In this document: piece by piece, positions 19,387 through 28,793 of the stretch
How positions within the stretch are numbered: the first letter of the stretch is position 1
Layout: each line of letters begins with the position of its first letter
From: JAKVBH01 sp049800955
GTDB taxonomy: Bacteria > Pseudomonadota > Alphaproteobacteria > Rhodobacterales > Rhodobacteraceae
Direction of reading: 5' to 3'
NCBI RefSeq assembly: GCF_049800955.1
Contig: NZ_JBNAGA010000002.1
Span: 1,178,001-1,242,000 of the forward strand
Length of the DNA: 64,000 nucleotides
Translations under genes and position numbers: made by a program
The notes under the pieces: generated by a model
What the model saw: the letters and a program-made list of their open reading frames with translations, nothing else
What the model was told of the DNA's origin: nothing
Database searches by the model: none

Positions 19387-20166
19387 ATGGTACAGCTGAC
19401 ACTTCCCAAGAATTCGACGATCCGCACTGGTAAAACCTGGCCCAAGCCGGAAGGCGCTAACAATATTCGCAAATTCCAGATTTATCGCTGGAACCCCGAT
19501 GACGGAGAAAATCCGCGGGTGGATACCTATTGGCTGGACATGGACAGCTGTGGGCCAATGGTGCTTGATGCGCTGATCAAAATCAAAAACGAGATTGATC
19601 CAACCCTGACGTTCCGCCGCTCTTGCCGCGAGGGCATCTGCGGATCCTGCGCGATGAATATCGATGGGATCAACACGCTGGCCTGTATCTACGGCATGGA
19701 TGAGATCAAAGGCGATGTGAAAATCTACCCGTTGCCGCACATGCCCGTGGTGAAAGATCTTATTCCCGACCTGACGCATTTCTACGCGCAGCATGCCTCG
19801 ATTATGCCGTGGCTCGAGACCAAGACCAACCGGCCCGCCAAGGAGTGGAAGCAATCCATCGAGGATCGCAAAAAGCTCGATGGACTTTACGAATGTGTCA
19901 TGTGTGCATCATGCTCGACATCATGCCCGTCATATTGGTGGAACGGTGATCGGTATCTTGGACCAGCGGCCTTGTTGCATGCCTATCGTTGGATCATCGA
20001 CAGCCGCGATGAAGCGACGGGTGAGCGTCTTGACGAATTGGAAGATCCTTTCAAGCTCTACCGTTGTCATACCATCATGAACTGCTCGAAGACATGCCCT
20101 AAGGGTTTGAACCCTGCAAAGGCCATTGCCGAAATCAAGAAAATGATGGTGGAACGGGCAGTTTAG
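19387..20166 (+). CDS. sdhB: Succinate dehydrogenase iron-sulfur subunit
   Basis: The 259-residue iron-sulfur protein of complex II. The 2Fe-2S ferredoxin domain has CREGICGSC with a downstream Cys (INTLAC). The C-terminal domain has CVMCASCSTSCPSYWWN and CHTIMNCSKTCPKGLNP for the 4Fe-4S and 3Fe-4S clusters. ATG 19387 has AAAGGAA upstream and the family start (MVQLTLPKNS). It is separated from sdhA by about 2.4 kb and has its own promoter. Confidence 0.98.
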   Translation: MVQLTLPKNSTIRTGKTWPKPEGANNIRKFQIYRWNPDDGENPRVDTYWLDMDSCGPMVLDALIKIKNEIDPTLTFRRSCREGICGSCAMNIDGINTLACIYGMDEIKGDVKIYPLPHMPVVKDLIPDLTHFYAQHASIMPWLETKTNRPAKEWKQSIEDRKKLDGLYECVMCASCSTSCPSYWWNGDRYLGPAALLHAYRWIIDSRDEATGERLDELEDPFKLYRCHTIMNCSKTCPKGLNPAKAIAEIKKMMVERAV

Positions 20167-20284
20167 GACTCGCTGCCTTAGAGGGCGCGCTCGGTCGGTT
20201 TTGTGTTCGGAACAAGCTCGACGGATAGCGCGCTCAGAAGGCCATGGCTCGACACGCATCGGGCTTTCATGTTGTGTAGATGCC

Positions 20285-21133
20285 ATGAGTAAAGCACCAG
20301 ATGATGCGGACGCACGGCGCGCAGTGGCGCCGGTGGTCTGCTATCCTGACGACACGTTGCAAAAACCCGATTTGCCGCTTTATCGCGCTGCTCTCGAAGC
20401 CGCGCGAGAGACCGAAACGGTAACCGCCGCGCCGCGCGATGCTGCGGCAGTTTTTGTACCCATGGGGTCATTCTTTCGCATTGCTTGTCGTGACGGTTCT
20501 CAGGTCGGAGACCTGAACCTTTGGAATGCGCATGATTTGTCGGAGCGGTTCTATTCTGGCAAGACCCGCGCGCTTCACGGAACGCACGTCAATATCGGGG
20601 ATCGGCTTTGGTCGAGCTTCCCGCATATGCGACCTATGGCGACCATCGTTGAGGATAGTTTGTCCTGGTATGGGATCGATGGATTCGGAGGCTCGGTTCA
20701 CGATGTGATCGGGACGCGATGCGATCCGTATACGGGGCGATTGTTGTCAGGGCATGACTATCACTACTGCTGCCATTCCAATTTGACGCGTGCGCTGGCG
20801 CGGTTTTGTGATCTGCCGCTGCATGTGGCGGAGACGCATGTCCATGATGTCTTGAATGTTTTCATGTGTACCGGCTTCACACGCGACACTGGCCAATATT
20901 TCATGAAAGCGAGCCCGGTGCGGCCAGGTGATTATCTGACCTTTTTCGCGGAAATAGATTTGATAGTTGCACTCAGCGCCTGTCCGGGTGGGGATTGCAG
21001 CTCGGAACACAGCTCCGATGTTGCCGCATGCTACCCGTTGGATATCACGATCCTGCAGCCGCAGGCGGGTGCGCTGGATGGCTGGCAGCCCCCCCCGCGC
21101 AACGCGTATGACCGCTCTCACGGTCTGGACTGA
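20285..21133 (+). CDS. DUF1989 / urea carboxylase-associated family protein
   Basis: A 282-residue protein of the DUF1989 family (FVPMGSFFRIACRDGSQVGDLNLWN, and GHDYHYCCHSNLTRAL with several cysteines and histidines typical of its metal site). Relatives are found beside urea carboxylase, and some are carboxyguanidine deiminase subunits. No urea or guanidine genes are near here, so the substrate is open. The ATG at 20285 has no clear Shine-Dalgarno sequence; the frame is open to 20201, so the start is uncertain. It converges on deoD, 2 bp apart. Confidence 0.8.
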   Translation: MSKAPDDADARRAVAPVVCYPDDTLQKPDLPLYRAALEAARETETVTAAPRDAAAVFVPMGSFFRIACRDGSQVGDLNLWNAHDLSERFYSGKTRALHGTHVNIGDRLWSSFPHMRPMATIVEDSLSWYGIDGFGGSVHDVIGTRCDPYTGRLLSGHDYHYCCHSNLTRALARFCDLPLHVAETHVHDVLNVFMCTGFTRDTGQYFMKASPVRPGDYLTFFAEIDLIVALSACPGGDCSSEHSSDVAACYPLDITILQPQAGALDGWQPPPRNAYDRSHGLD

Positions 21134-21135
21134 CG

Positions 21136-21840
21136 TCAATCAAACGCAGCGTGCAAAGCAATGTCCACCATGTCGCCGAAACTGCGCTCGCGGTCTGCCG
21201 CGGGCAGGGCTTCATGGGTCAGCAAGTGGTCGGACACCGTCAAGACCGCCAGTGCTCTCGCGCCATGACGCGCTGCGACGGTATATAGCTCGGCGGCTTC
21301 CATCTCGACCGCGAGGATGCCGTGCCGCGTCATCTGTTCGTTCAAATCAGGGCGCTCATCGTAGAAAACGTCAGATGAATAAATTCCGCCGACATGCGGC
21401 GTGATCCCGCGTTGTTCCGCTGCTGCAACGGCATGGCTGAGCAAGTGCCAGTCTGCACAAGGTGCAAAGTTCAGCTCTTTGAAAAACCCCTGTGACGGCG
21501 TAGACAACGTGGAGGCTGTCATGGCGATGATGACATCGCGAATTTTGACGCTTTCCTGCATTGCGCCGCAGGATCCGATGCGGATCAGGGTCTTGGCACC
21601 ATAGTCGCGGATCAGTTCATTGGCATAAATTGACAAGGACGGCATGCCCATGCCGGAGCCGTGAACCGTGACGCGGTGGCCCTGCCATGTCCCGGTAAAC
21701 CCGAGCATTCCGCGCACTTCATTGATGCATGTGGCATCGCTCAAAAACGTCTCGGCGACCCATTTTGCCCTGTAGGGATCCCCCGGCATCAGGACTGTCT
21801 CCGCGATCTCACCTGCGGCGGCACCAATATGAATACTCAT
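21136..21840 (-). CDS. deoD: Purine nucleoside phosphorylase (DeoD type)
   Basis: A 234-residue hexameric-type purine nucleoside phosphorylase, splitting purine nucleosides into base and ribose-1-phosphate for salvage. It has VLMPGDPYRAKWVAE near the N-terminus (phosphate site), GMGMPSLSIYANELI, RIGSCGAM, and the nucleoside-binding VEMEAAELY motif. Transcribed alone; divergent from the GGDEF/EAL gene. Confidence 0.95.
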   Translation of the reverse strand: MSIHIGAAAGEIAETVLMPGDPYRAKWVAETFLSDATCINEVRGMLGFTGTWQGHRVTVHGSGMGMPSLSIYANELIRDYGAKTLIRIGSCGAMQESVKIRDVIIAMTASTLSTPSQGFFKELNFAPCADWHLLSHAVAAAEQRGITPHVGGIYSSDVFYDERPDLNEQMTRHGILAVEMEAAELYTVAARHGARALAVLTVSDHLLTHEALPAADRERSFGDMVDIALHAAFD

Positions 21841-21972
21841 TTTCGTCTCTCCAAAGGGCTGCCTGTCAAAACATCAGCCCTAACTTTCTTTGCAACACCC
21901 TTTGTTGCTTGCTACGGTTGTGTCATCAGGCAGAATGCACGTAACGCGTGGGTGCCGAACATTGGGTTTCAG

Positions 21973-23385
21973 ATGGATATTGCAAGTTTCTTGGTTGGTT
22001 TCGGTTTACTCGCCTTTGCATGCAGCATGGCGCTTGTTGCCCACCGTCGCAACCGTGCTTTGCGCGAAGAATTGCGGGGTATGCGACTGCGTCAAGCCGA
22101 ACTGGTAGACATGGTCGAAATCGACGACCTGACGAGCGCCTATTCCCGCCGCTATGTCAGAGAGCTTTTCGAAAACGAGATCCAGAACGGTGACAATGCG
22201 CTTTTGTTCATCGATCTGGACAATTTCAAAAGCGTTAACGATGGCTACGGACACAAGTCCGGCGACGCGCTGCTGCGCTCCATAGCAAACCGACTGATGG
22301 CCCAGGCGCGCTCAAATGAGGTTGTTTTTCGCATCGGAGGAGATGAATTTGGAATTTATCTGCGCGGCGTTGGCATCGCCGCGGCAACCGAGCGGGCTGC
22401 GGAAATCCGCGAACTCATTGGCCAGATCTCGATTTTTGTTGATGGCGTATCTGTCAGCCGTACGGCGTCTGTCGGTGTGGCGCGGATTGAGAAGGGGCAG
22501 GATCTGGTTGGTGCGCTGTACTACGCGGATGAAGCGCAATATGCCGCCAAGGCCGAGGGGGGCAATGCCGTGCGCGCCAATACAGGTGCCACGCTCCGTT
22601 CCATGATTATGCGCCGCACCGGGCCGCGCGCCGAGGATCTCGCGGCGGCGATCGAGCGCAATGAAGTATTGTATCACGTCCAACCTATTTTTGACTCGCG
22701 CTCTGGCCGCGCCATAGGTGTCGAAGCGTTGATGCGTTGGCAGCGTGCAGATGGCCGCGTCTTTCTGCCCGATCAATTCATGTCGGCCCTCACGGGCAAT
22801 TACAACGCGCGTGTGACAGCTCCATTGGAAAAGGCGCGGGAAATTTCGGAAATCTTCAGCGGCAGTGCGCACGGTCTGTTTTGCTCGTTCAACATCACCT
22901 CCAGTTTTCTGGACCGCAAAGTCAGTCAGACCGACACCTGGCTGGAAGACTTGTTGAATGTGGTGGAGCCCAAGAGCACGGTTTTCGAGATCGTGGAGCA
23001 AGCTGTTATCAAAGATACGGAACATACCCGTCATGTGCTCAATCGTTTGCGCTCCCAGGGCGTGCGCGTGGCACTGGATGATTTCGGAACGGGCTTTTCA
23101 AATCTTGAGCGGCTGCATGAGTTGAATGTGGATATCGTCAAGATTGATCGCCGTTTTGTACGCGGGATCAATCACCCGGACGCGGATCTCGGTATCTTGC
23201 GTGCCTTGCGTGAAATGTCAGAAACCATGGGTTTCAGCATCATTGCCGAAGGCGTCGAAACCCAAGCCGAGCTTGAAACACTCAAGGTCCTCGGCATCTA
23301 CAACACGCAAGGGTACCATTTGGGCCGGCCTGCGGATCCTGCGTTTTGGGCGCGCAAACTGGGTTTGGCGCCCATCGCGGTCTAG
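21973..23385 (+). CDS. GGDEF/EAL cyclic-di-GMP protein, membrane-anchored
   Basis: A 470-residue protein with one N-terminal membrane helix (about 4-24), a GGDEF domain (about 55-215) and an EAL domain (about 225-465). The cyclase motif is intact (RIGGDEFGIYL, with FIDLDNFKSVNDGYGH before). The inhibitory-site RxxD is changed to RSNE. The phosphodiesterase motifs are also intact: VEALMRW, DDFGTGFSNLERL, VKIDRRFV, IAEGVET and GYHLGRP. It could therefore make and break c-di-GMP. No Shine-Dalgarno is evident and the frame is open upstream, so the start at 21973 is a choice by conservation. Confidence 0.85.
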   Translation: MDIASFLVGFGLLAFACSMALVAHRRNRALREELRGMRLRQAELVDMVEIDDLTSAYSRRYVRELFENEIQNGDNALLFIDLDNFKSVNDGYGHKSGDALLRSIANRLMAQARSNEVVFRIGGDEFGIYLRGVGIAAATERAAEIRELIGQISIFVDGVSVSRTASVGVARIEKGQDLVGALYYADEAQYAAKAEGGNAVRANTGATLRSMIMRRTGPRAEDLAAAIERNEVLYHVQPIFDSRSGRAIGVEALMRWQRADGRVFLPDQFMSALTGNYNARVTAPLEKAREISEIFSGSAHGLFCSFNITSSFLDRKVSQTDTWLEDLLNVVEPKSTVFEIVEQAVIKDTEHTRHVLNRLRSQGVRVALDDFGTGFSNLERLHELNVDIVKIDRRFVRGINHPDADLGILRALREMSETMGFSIIAEGVETQAELETLKVLGIYNTQGYHLGRPADPAFWARKLGLAPIAV

Positions 23386-23394
23386 CGCTCGCTG

Positions 23395-25362
23395 CTATTC
23401 CGCAGCGACAGCCGCCGGATCTGCGAGTTGAACGATGTCGGACATGATGACATTGAGTTCGAAGTCTTTCGGCGTGTAGACGCGCGCGACGCCCATGGCG
23501 CGCAGCCGCTCGGCATCTTCGTCCGGGATGATACCACCCACAATGACAGGGACATCGGCCAAACCAACCGCGCGCATACGCGCCATGACATCCTCAACCA
23601 ATGGAATATGGCTGCCTGACAGGATCGACAGCCCAACGACATGGGCTTCATCCTCAAGGGCGGCGTTGACGATTTGCTCGGGTGTCAGACGGATCCCTTC
23701 ATAGGCGATATCCATGCCACAATCGCGCGCGCGGAAAGCGATTTGCTCTGCGCCGTTGGAATGCCCATCAAGGCCGGGCTTGCCCATCAGGAACTTCAGG
23801 CGACGCCCCAGTTTATCGGACACGGCATCCACGGACGCGCGCAGATCTTCGAGGCCTTCAGTCTTGTTGGACACAGAGCCCGAGACGCCGGTCGGTCCGC
23901 GATACTCGCCGTAGACCTTACGCATTTCTGCGGCCCATTCGCCCGTCGTGACACCTGCCTTCGCGGCCTCAATGGACGGGGCCATGATGTTGCGCCCCTC
24001 TTTTGCTGCGTCGCGAAGGGCATCCAGCGCGGATTTTACAGCCGCGTCGTCGCGCTGATCGCGCCAGTCGTTCAGGCGCCCAATTTGCTCCTGCTCCACG
24101 GCGGGATCCACAACCATGATGCCGCCATCTTCGGTCATCAGGGGAGAGGGCTCCGTTTCCGTCCAGCGGTTCACACCGACAACGGTCGTTTCCTGACGCT
24201 CGATGCGGCCGAGGCGCTCGGCATTGGAATCGACCAAGCGCGCTTTCATGTATTCGATTGCGGCGACAGCGCCGCCCATCGAATCCAGATTGCTCAATTC
24301 CGCGCGTGCGCCTTCCTTCAACGCCTCGACTTTGCGGTCTACAGCGGGATTTCCATCAAAGAGATCATCGAATTCCAGAAGATCCGTCTCATAGGCCAGG
24401 ATCTGTTGCATCCGCATCGACCATTGCTGATCCCAAGGCCGGGGCAAGCCGAGCGCTTCGTTCCACGCTGGCAATTGCACTGCGCGCGCGCGGGCTTTTT
24501 TGGACAATGTCACCGCCAGCATTTCGATCAGGATGCGGTAGACGTTGTTCTCGGGTTGTTGTTCGGTCAGGCCCAGAGAATTGACCTGAACCCCATAGCG
24601 GAAGCGGCGCTGTTTGGGGTCTGAGACGCCGTAGCGTGTTTCGCAGATTTCGTCCCACAGATCGACAAAGGCGCGCATTTTGCACATCTCGGTGACGAAG
24701 CGAATGCCTGCATTGACGAAAAACGAGATGCGCTGGACCATGGCCGGGAAGTCCTCGGCCGGGACGCGCGGACGCAATTCGTCCAGTACGGCAGTGGCAG
24801 TGGCCAAGGCGAAAGCCAGCTCCTGTTCCGGTGTCGCGCCCGCCTCTTGAAGATGATAGGAGCAGACATTCATCGGGTTCCATTTCGGGACGTTGGAATA
24901 GCAGTATTCCGCGACATCTGCGATCATCTTGAGGCTTGGTTTGGGCGGGCAAATGTAAGTGCCGCGGCTCAGATACTCCTTGATCAGGTCATTCTGGACC
25001 GTGCCTTGCAGCTTTGTTGTGTCGGCGCCTTGTTCTTCGGCCACGGCAATGTAGAGCGCGAGCAGCCATGGTGCCGTCGCGTTGATCGTCATCGAAGTGT
25101 TCATTTCCTCGAGCGGAATGTCGTCAAACAACGTGCGCATATCACCCAGATGGCAAACCGGCACACCGACCTTGCCAACTTCGCCCCCGGCAAGGACATG
25201 ATCACTGTCATAGCCTGTCTGCGTGGGGAGATCGAAAGCAACAGAGAGACCCGTTTGACCCTTGGCCAGATTGCTACGGTAGAGCGCATTGGAGGCTTTG
25301 GCGGTGGAGTGACCAGCGTAGGTCCGGATGAGCCAGGGGCGGTCTCTATGTGCATCTGTCAT
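23395..25362 (-). CDS. ecm: Ethylmalonyl-CoA mutase
   Basis: An adenosylcobalamin-dependent mutase converting (2R)-ethylmalonyl-CoA to (2S)-methylsuccinyl-CoA. Its 655 residues match Ecm length and are shorter than the usual methylmalonyl-CoA mutase large subunit (about 715). The N-terminus has RPWLIRTYAGHSTAKASNAL and GLSVAFDLPTQTGYDSDH, a very Ecm-like opening. The C-terminal cobalamin domain has GLDGHSNGAEQ, the DxHxxG histidine. ATG 25362 was chosen because a clear promoter and an upstream leader precede it. Divergent from the PlsB-like gene and near ccr. Confidence 0.9.
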   Translation of the reverse strand: MTDAHRDRPWLIRTYAGHSTAKASNALYRSNLAKGQTGLSVAFDLPTQTGYDSDHVLAGGEVGKVGVPVCHLGDMRTLFDDIPLEEMNTSMTINATAPWLLALYIAVAEEQGADTTKLQGTVQNDLIKEYLSRGTYICPPKPSLKMIADVAEYCYSNVPKWNPMNVCSYHLQEAGATPEQELAFALATATAVLDELRPRVPAEDFPAMVQRISFFVNAGIRFVTEMCKMRAFVDLWDEICETRYGVSDPKQRRFRYGVQVNSLGLTEQQPENNVYRILIEMLAVTLSKKARARAVQLPAWNEALGLPRPWDQQWSMRMQQILAYETDLLEFDDLFDGNPAVDRKVEALKEGARAELSNLDSMGGAVAAIEYMKARLVDSNAERLGRIERQETTVVGVNRWTETEPSPLMTEDGGIMVVDPAVEQEQIGRLNDWRDQRDDAAVKSALDALRDAAKEGRNIMAPSIEAAKAGVTTGEWAAEMRKVYGEYRGPTGVSGSVSNKTEGLEDLRASVDAVSDKLGRRLKFLMGKPGLDGHSNGAEQIAFRARDCGMDIAYEGIRLTPEQIVNAALEDEAHVVGLSILSGSHIPLVEDVMARMRAVGLADVPVIVGGIIPDEDAERLRAMGVARVYTPKDFELNVIMSDIVQLADPAAVAAE

Positions 25363-25801
25363 GTCGTCTCTCCAGATCGGCCATTTTCGGGCAACAATAT
25401 TTCGCTGCACACGCACTATGCGAAAGAAAATGGCTTTGTCAATTCGCTGCAGCGCGGCGTCGAGCTGATTGAGCACAAAAATGTCGCCGTGCTCGGACAT
25501 GGCTTTTTTCAGATTTGAGGGGGCGAGGCTATGCGGCCTTGCGACGCCGTGCCAAGCCTTGCGCGGCAAGCCCGGACGGGATCAACAAACCACCGGCGGG
25601 AAGCGGCACGGCGCTGTCACGGAGACGAATGTAGAGTTGTCGAAGATGACGTTGCTCTGATCGTCGATGTGACACCTGCGCGGTTCAGCTTTCGGTCGGG
25701 TGCTGGCGCTCATAGGCGTATTGTACCCAGGAACGGTTTGCAGGAGCCGTTTGCGCCGGAGCGCCTTAACGCTTAGTGTTGCGAAAAGGCGCGAGTTTGA
25801 A
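25363..25801. other. 439-bp gap between ecm and the acyltransferase gene
   Basis: This divergent gap holds the ecm promoter and candidate operator near its left end. The middle and right parts (about 25470-25800) contain short open frames on both strands but no convincing start or conserved sequence. I see no RNA gene or terminator here. Confidence 0.6.
25394..25442 (-). promoter_or_regulatory. ecm promoter with overlapping palindrome
   Basis: On the minus strand TTGACA (25442-25437), a 17-base spacer and ATAGTG (25419-25414) form a sigma-70-like promoter. The site ACAATATTTC (25394-25403 plus strand; 8 of 10 matches to GCAATATTGC) lies around the predicted start of transcription, which would suit a repressor. 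Related sites precede mcl2 and ccr. Confidence 0.5.
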
Positions 25802-27160
25802 ATGTTCGACACAGTGACGATGCCGGTTTGGCTGCTGACGCTGATCCTGCTTTTTGCCGCGGTCACGTTCGCCTCGCATTTCCTGTTTCCCTCTGTGCGC
25901 TGGTTTTTGCGGCGACGCATGGAGCGGGCTGTTTCGCGGCTCAATGAACGGCTCGAGCGCCCGATTGAACCCTTCAAGCTGACCCGGCGTACCGACACGA
26001 TCCAGCGTTTGATCTACGATCCTGAGGTGACGCACGCAGTTGTGGAACATGCGCGTGAAACCGGTGTGCGCGAAGACGTCGCCTTTGAGCAAGCCAAACG
26101 CTATGCGCGGGAGATCGTGCCGTCTTTTTCTGCGGGCCTCTATTTTGGTTTTGCCATCCGGGCCGCGCGGTTCATCTCCAACGCGCTCTACCGCGTGCGC
26201 CTCGGGTATCATGCGGAGGACGCGCTGACATCTATTGAGCCAGACGCCACAGTGGTTTTTGTCATGAACCACCGATCCAACATGGATTATGTTCTAGTGA
26301 CCTATCTCGCGGCGGAGCGGTCGGCGCTGTCATATGCTGTGGGAGAGTGGGCGCGGATTTGGCCCATCTCCCGATTGATCCGGGCGATGGGGGCTTATTT
26401 CATTCGGCGTAGATCCCGTAATGCACTCTATCGCAAAGTGCTGGCGCGCTACGTTGCGATGGCCACGCAGAATGGCGTGGCGCAAGCGATGTTTCCCGAA
26501 GGTGGGCTCAGCCTGAATGGCGCCCTCGCCGCGCCCCGCGTGGGGTTGCTCAAATACATCGTCGATGGCTGGGATCCTGAGGGGCATGACGTGGTCTTTG
26601 TGCCGGTGGCGATCAACTATGACCGCGTGCTTGAAGACAGGGTTCTCATGGCGGCTGACCGTTCGGGGGAACGTCGTTTCGCGGCGCCCTTTGGCGATAT
26701 CTTTCGGTTTTGGGTGAAACAATTGTCTCTGCGCATTCGGGGGAAGTTTCATCGCTTTGGCTATGCCGCGGTGAGCTTTGGTGCGCCGGTGTCGTTGCGC
26801 GCGAGCCCGAAAGATCCTGAGGTGCTGGCCAGTCTGTTGGTGGACCGCATTGGCGATGTGGTTCCAGTTCTGCCGGTCCCACTCGTTGCCGCGATTCTCC
26901 TGGAGCAAGGGCCAAGCACACGTGCGCAGATTGAAAAGTCCTATGCGGACCGCGCCGCTGCTTTGCCGGGCGCCTTTGTCCACATACCGCGAGATGATAT
27001 GGCCTACGCTGTTGAAACCGGGCTGCGCATGTTGCTGGAGAGAGGTTTCATCACCGATGACGACGGCCTGTTTGTTCCTGTCCCGGATGAAGCGCAAGCT
27101 CTCTCGTTTTACGCCAATTCAATTGTGCATCTCACGGCTAGGGATGCTGCGGCGCAATAG
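25802..27160 (+). CDS. PlsB-like glycerol-3-phosphate acyltransferase family protein
   Basis: A 452-residue acyltransferase with an N-terminal membrane helix (about 8-28). The catalytic HxxxxD motif is NHRSNMDYVL (about residue 158), followed by the glycine-rich FPEGGLSLNG block, and PVAINYDRVLE near 280 resembles the substrate region of PlsB-like enzymes. It probably acylates glycerol phosphate or lysophospholipid in the membrane. It is shorter than Escherichia coli PlsB (about 800 residues). It is 130 bp upstream of ccr on the same strand. Confidence 0.82.
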   Translation: MFDTVTMPVWLLTLILLFAAVTFASHFLFPSVRWFLRRRMERAVSRLNERLERPIEPFKLTRRTDTIQRLIYDPEVTHAVVEHARETGVREDVAFEQAKRYAREIVPSFSAGLYFGFAIRAARFISNALYRVRLGYHAEDALTSIEPDATVVFVMNHRSNMDYVLVTYLAAERSALSYAVGEWARIWPISRLIRAMGAYFIRRRSRNALYRKVLARYVAMATQNGVAQAMFPEGGLSLNGALAAPRVGLLKYIVDGWDPEGHDVVFVPVAINYDRVLEDRVLMAADRSGERRFAAPFGDIFRFWVKQLSLRIRGKFHRFGYAAVSFGAPVSLRASPKDPEVLASLLVDRIGDVVPVLPVPLVAAILLEQGPSTRAQIEKSYADRAAALPGAFVHIPRDDMAYAVETGLRMLLERGFITDDDGLFVPVPDEAQALSFYANSIVHLTARDAAAQ

Positions 27161-27203
27161 ACTTTCTGCATATGCTCGGTCATAAAATTACAAAACTAAG
27201 CTC

Positions 27204-27239
27204 TTGAGAGTTGCAATATTACTTTTCCGGCTATATCCA
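27204..27239 (+). promoter_or_regulatory. Candidate regulatory site upstream of ccr
   Basis: GCAATATTAC (27213-27222) matches 9 of 10 bases of the palindrome GCAATATTGC shared with the ecm and mcl2 upstream regions. It may overlap a weak -35 (TTGCAA, 27211-27216) with TATCCA 17 bases on. It lies about 70 bases before the ccr start. Confidence 0.4.
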
Positions 27240-27292
27240 TTGCTGAAACCGACGATTCTGCATCGCGGCAAACATTCAGCAAGGAGGCAATG

Positions 27293-28585
27293 ATGGCTCT
27301 AGATACACATGGCGGGATTGCGCAGTATGACGCCCCGATGAAAGATCTCTACGAGATGGGTGAAATGCCTCCGCTGGGCCATGTCCCCAAGCAAATGTAC
27401 GCTTGGGCCATTCGCCGCGAACGGCATGGTGAGCCGACGACGGCGATGTTGCAGGAGGTGGTGGAGACACCGCAGCTCGATAGCAACGAAGTGCTGGTGC
27501 TCGTGATGGCCGCCGGTGTCAACTACAATGGCGTTTGGGCCGCGCTGGGCGAGCCAATCTCGCCGTTCGACGGACACAAACAACCCTATCATATTGCTGG
27601 CTCTGATGCGTCCGGCATTGTCTGGGCTGTCGGGGATAAGGTGAAGCGTTGGAAAGTGGGTGATGAAGTTGTCATTCATTGCAATCAGGATGACGGCGAC
27701 GATGAGGAATGCAACGGTGGTGACCCGATGTATTCTCCCACCCAACGTATCTGGGGTTATGAGACGCCGGACGGCTCATTTAGCCAGTTCACACGCGTGC
27801 AAGCGCAGCAGCTTATGCCGCGCCCTCAACATCTGACGTGGGAAGAGGCCGCCTGCTATACGCTCACGCTTGCGACGGCATATCGGATGCTCTTTGGTCA
27901 TGAGCCGCACGATCTCAAGCCGGGTCAGAATGTGCTCGTTTGGGGCGCGTCAGGCGGTCTGGGGTCCTACGCCATCCAGTTGATCAATACTGCCGGGGCC
28001 AACGCCATCGGTGTGATCTCGGATGAGGACAAGCGCGATTTCGTCATGGGGCTTGGCGCCAAAGGCGTTATCAACCGTCGCGATTTCAAATGTTGGGGCC
28101 AGCTTCCCAAGGTTAACACACCGGAATACGCAGAGTGGTTTAAAGAAGCGCGCCGCTTCGGCAAGGCCATCTGGGACATCACTGGCAAAGGCAACAACGT
28201 CGACATGGTGTTTGAACATCCCGGCGAAAGCACGTTCCCGGTATCGACGTTTGTGTGCAAAAAAGGCGGCATGGTCGTCATTTGCGCGGGTACAACCGGC
28301 TTCAATTGCACATTCGACGTCCGCTACATGTGGATGCACCAGAAGCGTTTGCAGGGCTCTCACTTTGCGCACCTCAAGCAGGCCGCATCGGCGAACAAGC
28401 TGATGTTGGAACGTCGTTTGGATCCCTGCATGTCAGAAGTGTTCGAATGGAATGACTTGCCCGAAGCGCACATGAAGATGCTGCGTAACGAGCACAAGCC
28501 CGGCAACATGGCTGTTCTGGTCCAGTCGCCGCGCACAGGCTTGCGGACTTTTGAGGATGCTCTGGAAGCAGGCCCCAAGGCCTAA
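27293..28585 (+). CDS. ccr: Crotonyl-CoA carboxylase/reductase
   Basis: The key enzyme of the ethylmalonyl-CoA pathway: NADPH-dependent reductive carboxylation of crotonyl-CoA to ethylmalonyl-CoA. It has 430 residues and a medium-chain dehydrogenase fold. Conserved elements are AAGVNYNGVWAALGEP, IWGYETPDGSFSQF (the glutamate that helps hold CO2), the NADPH loop WGASGGLGSYAIQ and QGSHFAHLKQ. Two ATGs overlap (27290 and 27293); AAGGAGG at 27281 favours the second. A terminator follows. Confidence 0.97.
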   Translation: MALDTHGGIAQYDAPMKDLYEMGEMPPLGHVPKQMYAWAIRRERHGEPTTAMLQEVVETPQLDSNEVLVLVMAAGVNYNGVWAALGEPISPFDGHKQPYHIAGSDASGIVWAVGDKVKRWKVGDEVVIHCNQDDGDDEECNGGDPMYSPTQRIWGYETPDGSFSQFTRVQAQQLMPRPQHLTWEEAACYTLTLATAYRMLFGHEPHDLKPGQNVLVWGASGGLGSYAIQLINTAGANAIGVISDEDKRDFVMGLGAKGVINRRDFKCWGQLPKVNTPEYAEWFKEARRFGKAIWDITGKGNNVDMVFEHPGESTFPVSTFVCKKGGMVVICAGTTGFNCTFDVRYMWMHQKRLQGSHFAHLKQAASANKLMLERRLDPCMSEVFEWNDLPEAHMKMLRNEHKPGNMAVLVQSPRTGLRTFEDALEAGPKA

Positions 28586-28603
28586 CTCAACCCGGACAAG
28601 GTT

Positions 28604-28646
28604 CTCAAACGCCCGCGAATCGCAATGAGATCGCGGGCGTTTTGAG
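28604..28646 (+). terminator. Terminator after ccr
   Basis: CTCAAACGCCCGCGA, a 12-base loop and TCGCGGGCGTTTTGAG form a long GC-rich stem with one bulged base, ending in a TTTT stretch, 19 bp after the ccr stop. Confidence 0.85.
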
Positions 28647-28715
28647 TCTCAAAGTCATAATGTTGTAGCTCAAGAGGTTAGGAATTTACGCCCTCACTAT
28701 TTCTGGGGAGGGGAA

Positions 28716-28772
28716 ATTCGCGAATATTTAAACAAACCGCCAGATGCTATAGTTTTGTTAACCTTTCGTTAA
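28716..28772 (+). promoter_or_regulatory. Quorum-sensing promoter region with CtrA box
   Basis: TTAA-N7-TTAA (28758-28772; TTAACCTTTCGTTAAC) is a perfect match to the CtrA binding consensus. Just upstream are a -10-like TATAGT (28748-28753) and an ATTCGCGAAT palindrome (28716-28725). If the -10 is right, CtrA would sit over the transcription start. The first gene, a small ORF, starts at 28794. Confidence 0.55.
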
Positions 28773-28793
28773 CCGCCAAAAAAGAGAGTTAAC

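Noticed and set aside
25363..25569. A 69-residue N-terminal extension of ecm
   Set aside because: The known Ecm length fits the ATG at 25362, and a promoter lies inside the extension.
25469..25776. Short open frames between ecm and the acyltransferase gene
   Set aside because: No ribosome-binding site or conserved sequence; frames on both strands overlap each other.
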